A stretch of DNA of 64,000 bases from Mesorhizobium sp. AR10 (GTDB lineage: Bacteria; Pseudomonadota; Alphaproteobacteria; Rhizobiales; Rhizobiaceae): contig NZ_CP080524.1 in the NCBI RefSeq assembly GCF_024746795.1, positions 2,086,001 to 2,150,000 of the forward strand, written 5' to 3'. Numbering within the stretch: position 1 is the stretch's first letter; each line of letters begins with the position of its first letter. A program made the translations under genes and the position numbers. The notes beneath the pieces were generated by a model. That model made no database searches. It was not told the origin of the DNA and saw only the letters and a list, made by a program, of their open reading frames with translations. Of this stretch, positions 37,356 through 45,517 are shown piece by piece.

Positions 37356-38420
37356 CTACAGCGTTCCCGCCGCTGCCTCGGCCATATAGGCCGGATCGAA
37401 ACGCAATTTGACGTTCTTGGCGTCGCCCAGGGTCGAGCCGTCGGGGAAGCTCATGCCGATCACGTCGACGCTCGGCGCATTGGTGCCGAGGATGCCGTGG
37501 CTGAACAGGAAGTTGCGAACCAGATCCATAGTCTTCGGCAGTTCGGCGCCGTTGGTGAAGTCCACCGCCTTGGCTGGCTCGAAGAACATCGCCGTCGATG
37601 CCAGCTGTGCGTCGAAGCCGGCAAGATCCGTACCCGATGCCTTGGCCATCTCTTCCTTGGCCGCCTTGCCTTCGGGCGTGCCCGAGGTCATCAGCGCCAT
37701 CGCTTCGTACCATGCGCCGACCAGCGCCTTGCCCAATGCCGGATTGTCCTTCAGCGTCTCTGTGTTGACGACCATCAGGTCGATGATCTCACCGGGAATC
37801 TGCGCCGAATCGAACACCTTGTGGGCGCCCGGCATGGCGACGATTTCGGAGACCAGCGGATTCCAGGTGACGACGGAGGTGACGTCGCCGGTGCCGTAGG
37901 CGGCGACCATGTCGGCGTCGGACGTGTTGACTACAGTGATGTCCTTCTCGGCCAGCCCCACCGTCTCCAGCGCGCGCGCCAGCAGATAGTGCGAGACCGA
38001 GAGCTCGACGAGATTGACCTTCTGGCCGGCAATGTCCTTGAGCGCGGCCTTGTCCTTGAGGATGACGGCGTCATTGCCATTGGAGAAGTCGCCGACGATC
38101 AAGGCGGTCGTGTCGACGCCACCGCCGGCCGGGATCGACAGGGCGTCCATGTTTGTCATCGAGCAGCCGTCAAAGCCGCCGGCGGTGTACTGGTTGATGC
38201 TTTCGACATAGTCGTTGATGCGGGTGATCTCGACATTGATGCCGTATTTGTCGGCCCATTTCTTCATGATGCCGCTGTCGGAGAGATAGCCCCAGGGCAT
38301 CCAGCCGACATAGATCGACCAGCAGATCTTGAAGTCTTTCTTCGGCGCCGCTTGCGCTGTTGCGACGAAGGGAAGGCTGAGTGATGCGGCGAGGATGATT
38401 GCGGCCAGCTTGCGAAGCAT
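37356..38420 (-). CDS. NitT/TauT-type ABC transporter substrate-binding protein
   Basis: 354 residues from the ATG at 38420. A signal peptide 'LAAIILAASLSLPFVATAQA' is followed by an NMT1/SsuA-like fold ('FKICWSIYVGWMPWGYLSDS', 'AGGFDGCSMTNMDAL', 'LIVGDFSNGNDAVI'). It is the first gene after the guanidine-I riboswitch, so its expected ligand is guanidine. The frame upstream of 38420 is open but runs through the riboswitch and is not coding. Confidence 0.92.
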   Translation of the reverse strand: MLRKLAAIILAASLSLPFVATAQAAPKKDFKICWSIYVGWMPWGYLSDSGIMKKWADKYGINVEITRINDYVESINQYTAGGFDGCSMTNMDALSIPAGGGVDTTALIVGDFSNGNDAVILKDKAALKDIAGQKVNLVELSVSHYLLARALETVGLAEKDITVVNTSDADMVAAYGTGDVTSVVTWNPLVSEIVAMPGAHKVFDSAQIPGEIIDLMVVNTETLKDNPALGKALVGAWYEAMALMTSGTPEGKAAKEEMAKASGTDLAGFDAQLASTAMFFEPAKAVDFTNGAELPKTMDLVRNFLFSHGILGTNAPSVDVIGMSFPDGSTLGDAKNVKLRFDPAYMAEAAAGTL

Positions 38421-38485
38421 TGCGTACCCCTGTTTGCGATCCGGCTTGCGTCCGGACGTCTGTTGGGGGTTCACGGAGCGCGCAT

Positions 38486-38638
38486 CCGGGAGAGGTTCGC
38501 GCCAGCAAACCCGTGCAGGGTTCTCCCGGGATTTTGGCCCGCCGTGTTCCGCCGGATGCCTCAATGCACCCCCTGGCGGTCGCGTCTCTTGGACCAGCGC
38601 CGTAATCGACACGGCCGGAACCCTAGACGCTCTGCACG
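38486..38638 (-). promoter_or_regulatory. Guanidine-I (ykkC) riboswitch with expression platform
   Basis: Read on the minus strand from 38638: helix strand CGTGCAG, then the conserved CTAGGGTTCCGGCC, CTGGTCCAAGAGA, a variable stem, ACGGCGGGCC-AAAA-TCCCGGGAGA and the closing strand CTGCACG (to 38512). The two 7-base ends pair exactly. These blocks are the guanidine-I aptamer consensus. Downstream, UCUCCCGG (38493-38486) is complementary to the aptamer's CCGGGAGA (38529-38522), giving an alternative pairing that could sequester the binding-site core without ligand. The first gene starts at 38420. Ligand binding should turn on the transporter-hydrolase operon. Confidence 0.93.
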
Positions 38639-38869
38639 TCAAGCAACGAAGCAAGGGGCATGCCAGTCCGGAAATACCGGCCTGGAGCCGTTTTCTCGTG
38701 GATTTGAAGGCAATCGCCTCATCCGATGGCGCAAAAATCATCGCTGCGCCGCCAGAATAGGCAACATTCATGCAGCGCGGTTGGACGGCGGCCAGCCGAA
38801 ACGCGCTCTGGTGAGGCTCCTCCGAAACGACAGCAGCGAGGGAACGTTAGCGGATTCCAATAGTTGAGG
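38639..38869. other. Intergenic stretch upstream of the guanidine riboswitch
   Basis: No convincing gene. It must hold the promoter of the guanidine operon (minus strand). Open frames here are short and rich in Arg and Pro, as expected for shadows. I see no clear -35/-10 pair. Confidence 0.5.
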
Positions 38870-38961
38870 TCGGCTTCGGATGCCCTGCTTGGCTCCGTCG
38901 CAGGCTGGTGGAAACATCAGCAGGCCCGCGCCGGTGGTCCCTCCCTTGGCGCGGGCCTTTT
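38870..38961 (+). ncRNA. Candidate small RNA ending in an intrinsic terminator
   Basis: Two hairpins in tandem precede a T-run: GCTGGTG-GAAA-CATCAGC (38904-38921) and GGCCCGCGCC / GGCGCGGGCC (38923-38932 with 38948-38957), followed by TTTT (38958-38961). No gene upstream on the plus strand needs this terminator. The 15-base loop contains CCCTCCC, which could pair with Shine-Dalgarno sequences, as in rhizobial CCUCC-loop sRNAs. The 5' end and promoter are uncertain, so the start given is approximate. Confidence 0.4.
38923..38961 (+). terminator. Rho-independent terminator
   Basis: A perfect 10-base GC-rich stem (38923-38932 with 38948-38957), 15-base loop, then four Ts. Oriented for plus-strand transcription. 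Confidence 0.7.
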
Positions 38962-39323
38962 ATGCGGCCAGCGGTGAGATAGAGGCAGCAGAACTTACCA
39001 TAAATCGGCAAAATGCTCCGAAATCGATGCCAAAATCTAGCAATATGCTTACCTGGCGTACAATATTGATAATGTGTCCTACTAGATGGGCATACTGATC
39101 TCGGACTTCGAGGACGCCCACCAGCGGGCGGTGGAGTAAACGCGGTTGGCCTTTGCCGTTCGCCGCCGGCTTCTTTTCAGCCGTGCAACTCCAAGCTGCT
39201 CTCGATTGGGTGCCCTCATCTAAGGCTTGTCTGGTCGAACCTCAGATCACTCTGCAAGCCCACCATTCGCAACGGACGGCGCGCGACCAGGGCTTTGCTA
39301 GAAGCCGGCTCCGCTGAAGTGGC
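38962..39323. other. Gap before the Mrr-like gene
   Basis: About 360 bases without a credible gene. GC falls towards 39050 ('aatattgataatgtg'), marking the edge of the accessory region. No tRNA gene or att repeat was recognised. Confidence 0.5.
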
Positions 39324-40076
39324 TCAGGCCGCGTCCAGCTTACCCTCGAGTCTGGTGAGAAGCGGCTCAAGCATCGCGACGACCTCTTGCGGTCCATCTA
39401 GGCGCTCGGGAAGGTTTGGATTCGTTGTTCGCAATAATATAGAATCATTTCGTATCGGGTACTGACCTCGAAGAGCCTTGGCAATTATTTCTGAGGCAAA
39501 ATCGACGATCCTAGCACCCGAATACAGATAATCCTCCCCAACCCCGGTGTCACCGACATCGAAACGAAGCCCTTTTGCGATACGAACTTCCTTGGGAATA
39601 TCCCAATATCTCTCACGACAACGTTCAGTGCGGTCAAACAGCTCCCGCAAGCGAGCCGCGTAAATGGCGTCTTTGGAGGACACTCTCAACAAGGCAAGAG
39701 ATGTTACCTGCACGTTCGTAAGGTTTGCGGCTTCCACAGCTCCACTTTGAAATCCCTCTTCACAGAGAATTATTCCACGGTCAGCACCCAATTCCATAAC
39801 GATCGTCCGCAGTCCCAATACGTGCAGTTTGGTGATTGCAGTTTTCCAGTGTTTACATTCAACGAGCCATTTAACCTCAAACCCAGCCACATCTATCGTT
39901 ACCAGCACGTCGATATCGTGGACTGTTCTGACGCCTGCAAGCCTAACGTCAGTTGATGCCTTCAAGCCGAGAGACCGAAAGAATTCAGCTGCTTCCTCTT
40001 GATACTGTTTCCAATCGGGCGTCACTCGCCTTACCCCTAGAAGCCACTGAATCCACGTCGGTAAGCCCGCTAGCAT
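39324..40076 (-). CDS. Mrr-like restriction endonuclease
   Basis: 250 residues from the ATG at 40076 (MLAGLPTWIQWLLGV); the longer frame to 40253 overlaps the next gene and reads as arginine-rich shadow. A PD-(D/E)XK core is visible: 'TVHDIDVLVTI' (Asp54 or Asp56) followed by 'VKWLVECKHWK' (Glu73, Lys75), and 'CEEGFQSGAVEAA' resembles the conserved helix of Mrr-type nucleases. Such enzymes cut foreign or modified DNA. Lower GC than the chromosome indicates transfer. It is 70 bases downstream of a hypothetical gene on the same strand, perhaps a pair. Confidence 0.72.
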   Translation of the reverse strand: MLAGLPTWIQWLLGVRRVTPDWKQYQEEAAEFFRSLGLKASTDVRLAGVRTVHDIDVLVTIDVAGFEVKWLVECKHWKTAITKLHVLGLRTIVMELGADRGIILCEEGFQSGAVEAANLTNVQVTSLALLRVSSKDAIYAARLRELFDRTERCRERYWDIPKEVRIAKGLRFDVGDTGVGEDYLYSGARIVDFASEIIAKALRGQYPIRNDSILLRTTNPNLPERLDGPQEVVAMLEPLLTRLEGKLDAA

Positions 40077-40146
40077 CGGCCCCCCGTCCCTCGCAATTGA
40101 TATCGAACGGCGTGGCTCGTTCCAATGTCCACGGCAACGGCACGTG

Positions 40147-40965
40147 TCACTTGGTGCTTTTTGCCTCGCCCGCCGCCTGTGCAACCGCTTGTCGAAGGGC
40201 CTCAGCCGCCTTGGCCCGCTCCCTGTTCTGAAGGTCCTCTTCCAGGATGGCAATGATCGCTGCGCGAACCACAGGATAGAATTTCAGACAGGCCTGCTCA
40301 CTTAGTTCATGCAGCCCCAAACTCAGGATCCCGTAGGCCGCCTTCGTATCGACCAGTGTCGAAGGCAAGACCGCCTTCAGCGAGCCGATCTTCTCATCCA
40401 TTCTCATGGTCTCGAATCCTGCGATTTCGCCGTGCGATGCTAAAAATTCTCGGTGGTGCTGGTAGATGAGGCGCTCGAAAATGCGGCGCAGGTAAACGAA
40501 TGCAGCTATGCCAAGCCCGTGGCTTACAAGGCCGCCAGCTCGATGTAGTTCTGAGAAATATTCCTTCTCAAGCACTGGCCTAAATCGGTCGATGTCAGAG
40601 GAAGCGATATCTTCCATCGATGGATATTGGCCAATTTTCTTAACGCCTTTATTAAATGGTTCGAATACATAGCTATAAATGTGGCTTGTATTTCTTTGGC
40701 AGTGAATATGCAAAGTAAATACCTCATTTTCGAGAACTCTATTGTTCTTTGCCCTGAGCCATTCCTGGTAATTACTTAGCGATCGTGAGGTCTTGAACGT
40801 GGATTGCTTCCTGCAGTGAATGCAATAGCAGTCAAATTGTATGAATTTAGACCGCAAATGTTGAGCGACTAAAGCTGTCTCGTCTTCGCTAGCAACTTCT
40901 TCAACCAGCGTGTACAGCGGCGTATCAAGGCAAAGTTCAGTGGACTTGCTGAGCGCCTGCAGCAC
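40147..40965 (-). CDS. Hypothetical protein with a Cys-x2-Cys motif
   Basis: 272 residues. The N-terminal half has 'FDCYCIHCRKQSTF' and 'LHIHCQRN', together able to bind zinc. The C-terminal half is helical: 'GIAAFVYLRRIFERLIYQHH', 'MDEKIGSLKAVLP', 'YGILSLGLHELSEQACLKFYP' and a charged coiled tail rich in Ala. The arrangement recalls uncharacterised proteins found beside nucleases in variable regions, and the C-terminal part may be HEPN-like, which I cannot show. GC is low, and the neighbour downstream is the Mrr-like gene. Confidence 0.6.
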   Translation of the reverse strand: MLQALSKSTELCLDTPLYTLVEEVASEDETALVAQHLRSKFIQFDCYCIHCRKQSTFKTSRSLSNYQEWLRAKNNRVLENEVFTLHIHCQRNTSHIYSYVFEPFNKGVKKIGQYPSMEDIASSDIDRFRPVLEKEYFSELHRAGGLVSHGLGIAAFVYLRRIFERLIYQHHREFLASHGEIAGFETMRMDEKIGSLKAVLPSTLVDTKAAYGILSLGLHELSEQACLKFYPVVRAAIIAILEEDLQNRERAKAAEALRQAVAQAAGEAKSTK

Positions 40966-41099
40966 GGCTTTCTTGTCTTCGTTCGTCGCTCACTTCCTGG
41001 CCCCCAGTTTTGCGCCTTGCGCCCCGGAAAAGGTCAAATCCATGAGCCGTCCGTTTGATGCAGACAAGGCAGTTAGGCGCCGTGCGCGCGCACGCGCTT

Positions 41100-41363
41100 T
41101 TACACCGCGTTGTGGCAATACCGGTAAACCTTCGCTTCGCTTTTGATGAGTTCGGCGCGATGCGAGCATTTCTTCATCCCGCTCGAGAGAGCCCGGCCTT
41201 CAATTGCTCGTTGATCCGAGCTCATTAAGAGCGCGTGCGGCAAGGCAACGATGAAAAGTGCCGCTCCATAGATCCACCACAGGACAAACGATCTGCCCTT
41301 TGATCTGGCGATTGCCGTCGGCAATAGCCCGATAAGAACTGCAACTATGAGAATTCCCATCAC
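41100..41363 (-). CDS. Small membrane protein with a degraded zinc-ribbon tail
   Basis: 87 residues (or 86 from the next ATG). Two hydrophobic helices ('GILIVAVLIGLLPTAIA' and 'SFVLWWIYGAALFIVALPHA') are followed by 'KKCSHRAELIKSEAKVYRYCHN'. In intact relatives this tail is CxxC...CxxC; here the second and third cysteines are Arg and Tyr, so metal binding is doubtful. Such proteins are common in phage-like and accessory regions. Function unknown. Confidence 0.55.
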   Translation of the reverse strand: MMGILIVAVLIGLLPTAIARSKGRSFVLWWIYGAALFIVALPHALLMSSDQRAIEGRALSSGMKKCSHRAELIKSEAKVYRYCHNAV

Positions 41364-41559
41364 GACCCCCCTCTACCCGCCGCCACAATCGCGCGGGTAC
41401 GGCAAGGCAGTCAATCCATGTATTCGTCGCTCCACCTATTTTTGGCTGTCTACACCGACCTCAGGAAAAGTGCGTTTTGCATTTTCCGCCAATAGTCCAA
41501 CGCATTGATTCTGTTATAAATCGATCTGCAGCTTTATTTGCGCAGAGAGGCGAAACGAC

Positions 41560-41994
41560 CTATCCGCCGCCAATGGCTTGTATGAAGCCGCCGGCTGCGC
41601 CACCAACGAGAGAGCCAATTTTGGTATATACATCTGCCGAAAGCGCGGTCTTCTTTTCATCCTTCAGTATCTCCTCGATACTTCCGTCGAGTTCTTGGCC
41701 TGACGGCTGCTTTTTAATTACCGCTAAATCTTTCGACGTTAGTTGAACACCGTTGAATATGTCACAATCTTCGTCCTGTTGAATGCTGCTAGCCCGCAAC
41801 AGTCCTTCGTCTATCATCCAATGAATGACGCTATCGAAGGTATTTTCGACATCCCATTCGTCTTCCCTACCCTCTTGTTCCGGTATGATATTCCTGGCGT
41901 CCGAGCCATCGAGATCCACTTTCCGAAGGCCTCGGTCGATGAGGTGCTTGAGCACCCGGCCGATAGTCTCATAATGATACTCAAGCTGCGACAT
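41560..41994 (-). CDS. Hypothetical protein with a glycine-rich tail
   Basis: 144 residues. The N-terminal 80 form a likely winged helix ('VLKHLIDRGLRKVDLD', 'VIHWMIDEGLLRASSI', 'GVQLTSKDLAVIKK'), and the C-terminal 'KIGSLVGGAAGGFIQAIGGG' is a hydrophobic Gly-rich tail that could enter membranes. Similar two-part proteins occur in rhizobial accessory DNA; no function is known to me. A typical toxin-like tail is possible, which is speculation. Confidence 0.6.
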   Translation of the reverse strand: MSQLEYHYETIGRVLKHLIDRGLRKVDLDGSDARNIIPEQEGREDEWDVENTFDSVIHWMIDEGLLRASSIQQDEDCDIFNGVQLTSKDLAVIKKQPSGQELDGSIEEILKDEKKTALSADVYTKIGSLVGGAAGGFIQAIGGG

Positions 41995-42001
41995 TCATCT
42001 A

Positions 42002-42412
42002 CCTCACTCGTTTGTCGAGCCCTCATAGGCCTGCGGGCCAACGATACGACGGCGAACTTGACTCCCGCAAGCCATATGTTCCCATTTCGTTCGCATGAAG
42101 GTTCCCATGCGCAACGAGTAATCCTGCGGGGCGAGGGGTAGCTCTAGCCAGCAACGAAAGTAGGACGGGCAGTAGGACGCCTGGGAAGCGTTTTGACAAA
42201 GTATCGTAATTACAAATAGATAGCAGAGATTCTGGCGGAGAGAGAGATTCTGGCGGAGAGAGCGACAGCCATATTGCTGTCTCATGTCGTCTCAATCAAT
42301 GAAAATCATAAGGCAATATCAATGCTTTAATCTAAAATTGCTGTCTCGCGCCGTTGCACTCCGCATCATTCAATGCCATTATTTTTGGCGGGTAAGATGA
42401 TGGGATAGAGAA
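42002..42412. promoter_or_regulatory. Upstream region of the integrase gene with repeats
   Basis: No credible gene. It holds an 18-base tandem repeat (42225-42262) and a pair of direct 11-base repeats attgctgtctc at 42273-42283 and 42337-42347, both within 190 bases of the integrase start. Such repeats suit arm-type binding sites of a tyrosine recombinase. Confidence 0.45.
42225..42262. repeat. 18-base tandem duplication
   Basis: Two copies of gattctggcggagagag, period 18, with a partial agag lead-in. It lies about 150 bases upstream of the integrase gene. Confidence 0.75.
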
Positions 42413-43705
42413 ATGCCGAAGATCGCGAAGGAACTTTCAGCACTAGCCGTCAAGAACTTGAAACACCCCGGATCGACCACACCGGGCAACGCTGTGTTTG
42501 CTGTGGGCGGTGTTGCCGGGCTCATGCTCCAAATCACGCCGGGCAGCGGCCGGTCATGGCTATTGCGCACAACAAACGTCAATGGCCGGCGTTGCGAAAT
42601 GGGTCTTGGCGGGCATGACGTATCATTGGGCGAAGCCCGCGAGCGGGCGAGGGCGACCAAAGACAAAATCCGCAACGGCATCAATCCGCTTCAAGAGAAG
42701 CGCGAGCGTCGCAAAGCCGCGATCGAGGCCGCAAAGCGCCATCTCACATTCCGCGATGCCGTTGACAAATTCCTTGCCGACACGCTGGCGGAATTCAGGA
42801 ACGAAAAGCATCGGAAGCAATGGCAATCCACGCTGGACAAGTATGCAATGCCCGTCATCGGCAATCTTGCCGTTTCCGAAGTCACCAAACATCACATGGT
42901 CGAAATCCTTAAGCCGATCTGGACGACCAAGACGGAGACGGCCACGCGTTTGCGGCAACGTTGCGAACGCGTGCTTGATTGGGCAAAGGCACACGGACAC
43001 CGCGAGGGCGACAATCCGGCACAGTGGAAGGGCAATCTCAATGCCATGTTGTCCAAGCCAAGCAAGGTTGCGACAGTCGATAATCAGCCCGCCGTTCAGT
43101 TGAAAGACGCGCCCACGTGGTTCGCAGCATTGCGCAAACGCGAAGGCACGGGTGCACGGGCATTGGAATTCGCGACACTGACCGCTGCGCGATCAGGTGA
43201 AGTGCGCGGTTTGGAATGGTCGGAAATCGATTGGAACGACAAATTGTGGACAGTGCCGGCGTCGCGAATGAAAATGAAGCGCCCGCACGTTGTGGCGCTA
43301 TCCGATGCGGCAATGACAATCCTAACTGCGATGAAAGAGGCCGCGACCGCCGACACAGAATATGTGTTTCCGGCGATCCGCGGCGGCATGCTCTCCGACA
43401 TGACGTTGAGTGCGACCATGAGACGGATGCACGAAAACGAGATCGAGGCGGGCCGCACGGGCTGGCTCGACAAGAACTCGAGGCGTCCAGCCGTGCCCCA
43501 TGGGCTGCGGTCAACGTTTTCGGATTGGGCAGGGGAGTTGTCAGATTATCCAAGAGACATGCGGGAATTTGCGCTCGCCCATGCCATCAACAGCGACGTT
43601 GAGGCCGCATATCGGCGTGAAACCATGATTGAGAAGCGCCGCGCCATGATGAGCGATTGGGCCGCATTTTTGCAGGGCGGGAAAACGCCAAGCTCTATGA
43701 CGTGA
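42413..43705 (+). CDS. Tyrosine recombinase (P4-type integrase)
   Basis: 430 residues. An N-terminal DUF4102-type arm-binding domain (about 1-95), a SAM-like core-binding region (about 110-205) and a catalytic domain. The active-site residues can be seen: Arg in 'TAARSGEVRGLEW', Lys in 'SRMKMKRPHVV', His-x2-Arg in 'PHGLRSTFSDWA', His in 'ALAHAINSDVEAAYRRE', and the Tyr in the same block. Such enzymes integrate islands, often at tRNA genes, though no tRNA gene adjoins it. A GTGA overlap links it to the next small gene. Confidence 0.93.
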   Translation: MPKIAKELSALAVKNLKHPGSTTPGNAVFAVGGVAGLMLQITPGSGRSWLLRTTNVNGRRCEMGLGGHDVSLGEARERARATKDKIRNGINPLQEKRERRKAAIEAAKRHLTFRDAVDKFLADTLAEFRNEKHRKQWQSTLDKYAMPVIGNLAVSEVTKHHMVEILKPIWTTKTETATRLRQRCERVLDWAKAHGHREGDNPAQWKGNLNAMLSKPSKVATVDNQPAVQLKDAPTWFAALRKREGTGARALEFATLTAARSGEVRGLEWSEIDWNDKLWTVPASRMKMKRPHVVALSDAAMTILTAMKEAATADTEYVFPAIRGGMLSDMTLSATMRRMHENEIEAGRTGWLDKNSRRPAVPHGLRSTFSDWAGELSDYPRDMREFALAHAINSDVEAAYRRETMIEKRRAMMSDWAAFLQGGKTPSSMT

Positions 43706-43869
43706 GCTTTGGCAACGCGGTTCGCAAAGCCGTAATCGGCGACGCAGCCGAATTGGTTGATTTGCTGCATTCGGATAGCAAACGTGCGCTGTTAGGCGAT
43801 CTAGTTGAAGAACTCGCATCACGTCCACAGGTCAAGAACGTGCTCCTACGTACTTTCGGAACGCCGTGA
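43702..43869 (+). CDS. Small hypothetical protein following the integrase
   Basis: 55 residues from a GTG at 43702 that overlaps the integrase stop (GTGA); an in-frame ATG at 43657 is inside the integrase gene. The sequence 'AAELVDLLHSDSKRALLGDLVEELASR' is predicted helical. Its end overlaps the end of the convergent Xre gene by 24 bases. No function known. Confidence 0.4.
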   Translation: MSFGNAVRKAVIGDAAELVDLLHSDSKRALLGDLVEELASRPQVKNVLLRTFGTP

Positions 43870-44085
43870 CAAGCGCACACCGACACCACCGCCATTTTCA
43901 GGGATGAACTCGATGCCGGCATTCTCAAGCGTTTTTTGGAGGAGGTATCGCGTTCCAGTTTGAGGAACAGAACGGTCGTTCTCGAAATTGCGAATGGTAA
44001 CAGCACTCGCGCCGGAGCGGGCGGCGAGATCCTCTTGCGTCCATTTCAACAGCGCTCGTGCGGCGCGACATTGAGAAGAATCCAT
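43846..44085 (-). CDS. Xre-family helix-turn-helix regulator
   Basis: 79 residues from the ATG at 44085 (MDSSQCRAARALLKWTQ); in-frame ATGs at 44142 and 44160 are also possible. 'QEDLAARSGASAVTIRNFEN' is the helix-turn-helix, and 'LENAGIEFIPENGGGVGVRL' the tail usual for small rhizobial Xre proteins. It probably regulates the element's integration or transfer genes. Confidence 0.85.
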   Translation of the reverse strand: MDSSQCRAARALLKWTQEDLAARSGASAVTIRNFENDRSVPQTGTRYLLQKTLENAGIEFIPENGGGVGVRLSRRSEST

Positions 44086-44249
44086 TCCGCAAACTGGTGA
44101 TAACTCCCGAAAATCGCAAGCCTTTTCGGAAAACGTTGACATCTTCTTTCTAAAAACCAATAATCCTTTCGTTTTTAGAAAGCGGCCGCACCGAATGCGC
44201 GAACACTCGACGCGGCCTCACCACAACCCAGCTGTTAGGAGCTCGGATC

Positions 44250-44918
44250 ATGGCTGATTCCGACAATAGCATGAGTGCGTTTTTCGTCACCCGGCGGCGC
44301 TTGCTGGCGGGCACGGCCACGGCCGCGGCGGCATGGCCCTTCCATGGAAAGTCTCGGGCCGCCGAACTGACGGACGGTAGCAGCGCGGCCGATCCTGCTC
44401 TTCGTCTGTGTGGGAACTGGCAAAAGATCCACGATGAGACACTGTCGTTGTGCCGCGAACAGCAGCGGTTGGAGACACACCTCGCCAGGACGATCGGCTT
44501 TCCCTGCGCCAGGGTGCGGCTTGCCGATGGTAGGGACGTGACGCTCCATTCCATCGAGAGCCTGAACGTTGCCTACTCTCCTGAAAACGAAGTCGAATGG
44601 GGCAGGGCGCTTGCGGATTTCGCGGCACACCAGGCGCGCTGGGACGCTGCTGATGCTGAGATCGGCTATACGAGAGCAGACGAACTTATCCGGCAATCGG
44701 AAACAGCCGAAAGCGCGCTTCTGGATGATCTACCGCAGACAGCGGCCACGTCCATAGAAGGCATTTTGGCCAAGCTCAAGGTCATCCTGCGTGACGGTGA
44801 GCACTGGGAACATCCAGACGATTTCCCCTGGCCGCATATCCGATCTGTGCTGGATGACCTCGCCCGCCACCATAAATATCGATCCGGCGATGATCTCGAT
44901 CGATCGGGCAATCGTTAG
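44250..44918 (+). CDS. Hypothetical protein with a twin-arginine-like N-terminus
   Basis: 222 residues. The N-terminus has 'TRRRLLAGTATAAAAWP', a short twin-arginine signal-like segment, then a helical soluble part with 'HDETLSLCREQQRLETHLA' and 'EAGILAKLK'-like helices. No domain is recognised. Homologues are, to my recollection, common in rhizobial plasmid and island regions near AlpA/TraA. Export by Tat is possible but not certain. Confidence 0.6.
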   Translation: MADSDNSMSAFFVTRRRLLAGTATAAAAWPFHGKSRAAELTDGSSAADPALRLCGNWQKIHDETLSLCREQQRLETHLARTIGFPCARVRLADGRDVTLHSIESLNVAYSPENEVEWGRALADFAAHQARWDAADAEIGYTRADELIRQSETAESALLDDLPQTAATSIEGILAKLKVILRDGEHWEHPDDFPWPHIRSVLDDLARHHKYRSGDDLDRSGNR

Positions 44919-45176
44919 CCGACGGACCTTATAGGCGGTGAGGATGCAGCCTGCTTCGAAGAAAGCCGGATCGGAGGCAGCCCGTCACGGCCGCTTCGCT
45001 CCAAAGTTGCCCTGCTTGAGCAAGCCATCTTGATGAGCGCGAGGCCGACCATCGTTTCTGGTTTGCCGTTTTCGCTCGCCTCGGCGGCGCTCCTGACGGA
45101 CATGGCAGTAACCCTGCCGCCGTGACCGCTGCGTCTCGATGAGGGCCAGCTTTCCGCGCAGTGTGCATCACCCTCA

Positions 45177-45389
45177 TCAAAACTTGTCATCCTCGTCTTG
45201 CGGACGCCACGAAACAGGATTGGTGATCCAGCGACTGATGTCGGATTCATGCCAGCCTGCACCGTGGATACTGATCTGGATCTGGCGTGGGAAGGTGCCG
45301 TCGGCGATCTTGCGATAGATGGTGGACCGGGACAGACCTGTCCGAGAGACGACGGTTTTCAGGCGGATGATACGGTCTGGTTCGCGCAT
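45177..45389 (-). CDS. AlpA-family excisionase/regulator
   Basis: 70 residues from the ATG at 45389 (MREPDRIIRLKTV); the frame is open to 45434. 'VVSRTGLSRSTIYRKIADG' is the MerR-like winged helix of AlpA proteins, and 'PRQIQISIHGAGWHESDISRWI' completes the fold. AlpA proteins act as excisionases or regulators of integrated elements. It lies downstream of traA on the same strand, after 84 bases. Confidence 0.86.
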   Translation of the reverse strand: MREPDRIIRLKTVVSRTGLSRSTIYRKIADGTFPRQIQISIHGAGWHESDISRWITNPVSWRPQDEDDKF

Positions 45390-45517
45390 GGACGCACTGC
45401 CTCCTGCTGGTTGTTTTTGACTGCTCCTGATCAAGAGAGGGCAGACATTTGCGAGCGCGCAAGAGGGTTTTCCGCGTCATCGTACCCCGGCATAGAGACG
45501 GCGGCAGATAGGACTGT

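Noticed and set aside
42225..42262. Tandem repeats read as a short CRISPR-like array
   Set aside because: Only two copies with no spacer; a simple tandem duplication.
44915..45262. 115-codon minus-strand frame next to the AlpA gene
   Set aside because: Overlaps the alpA gene in another frame, Arg/Ser-rich composition, and no recognisable domain.
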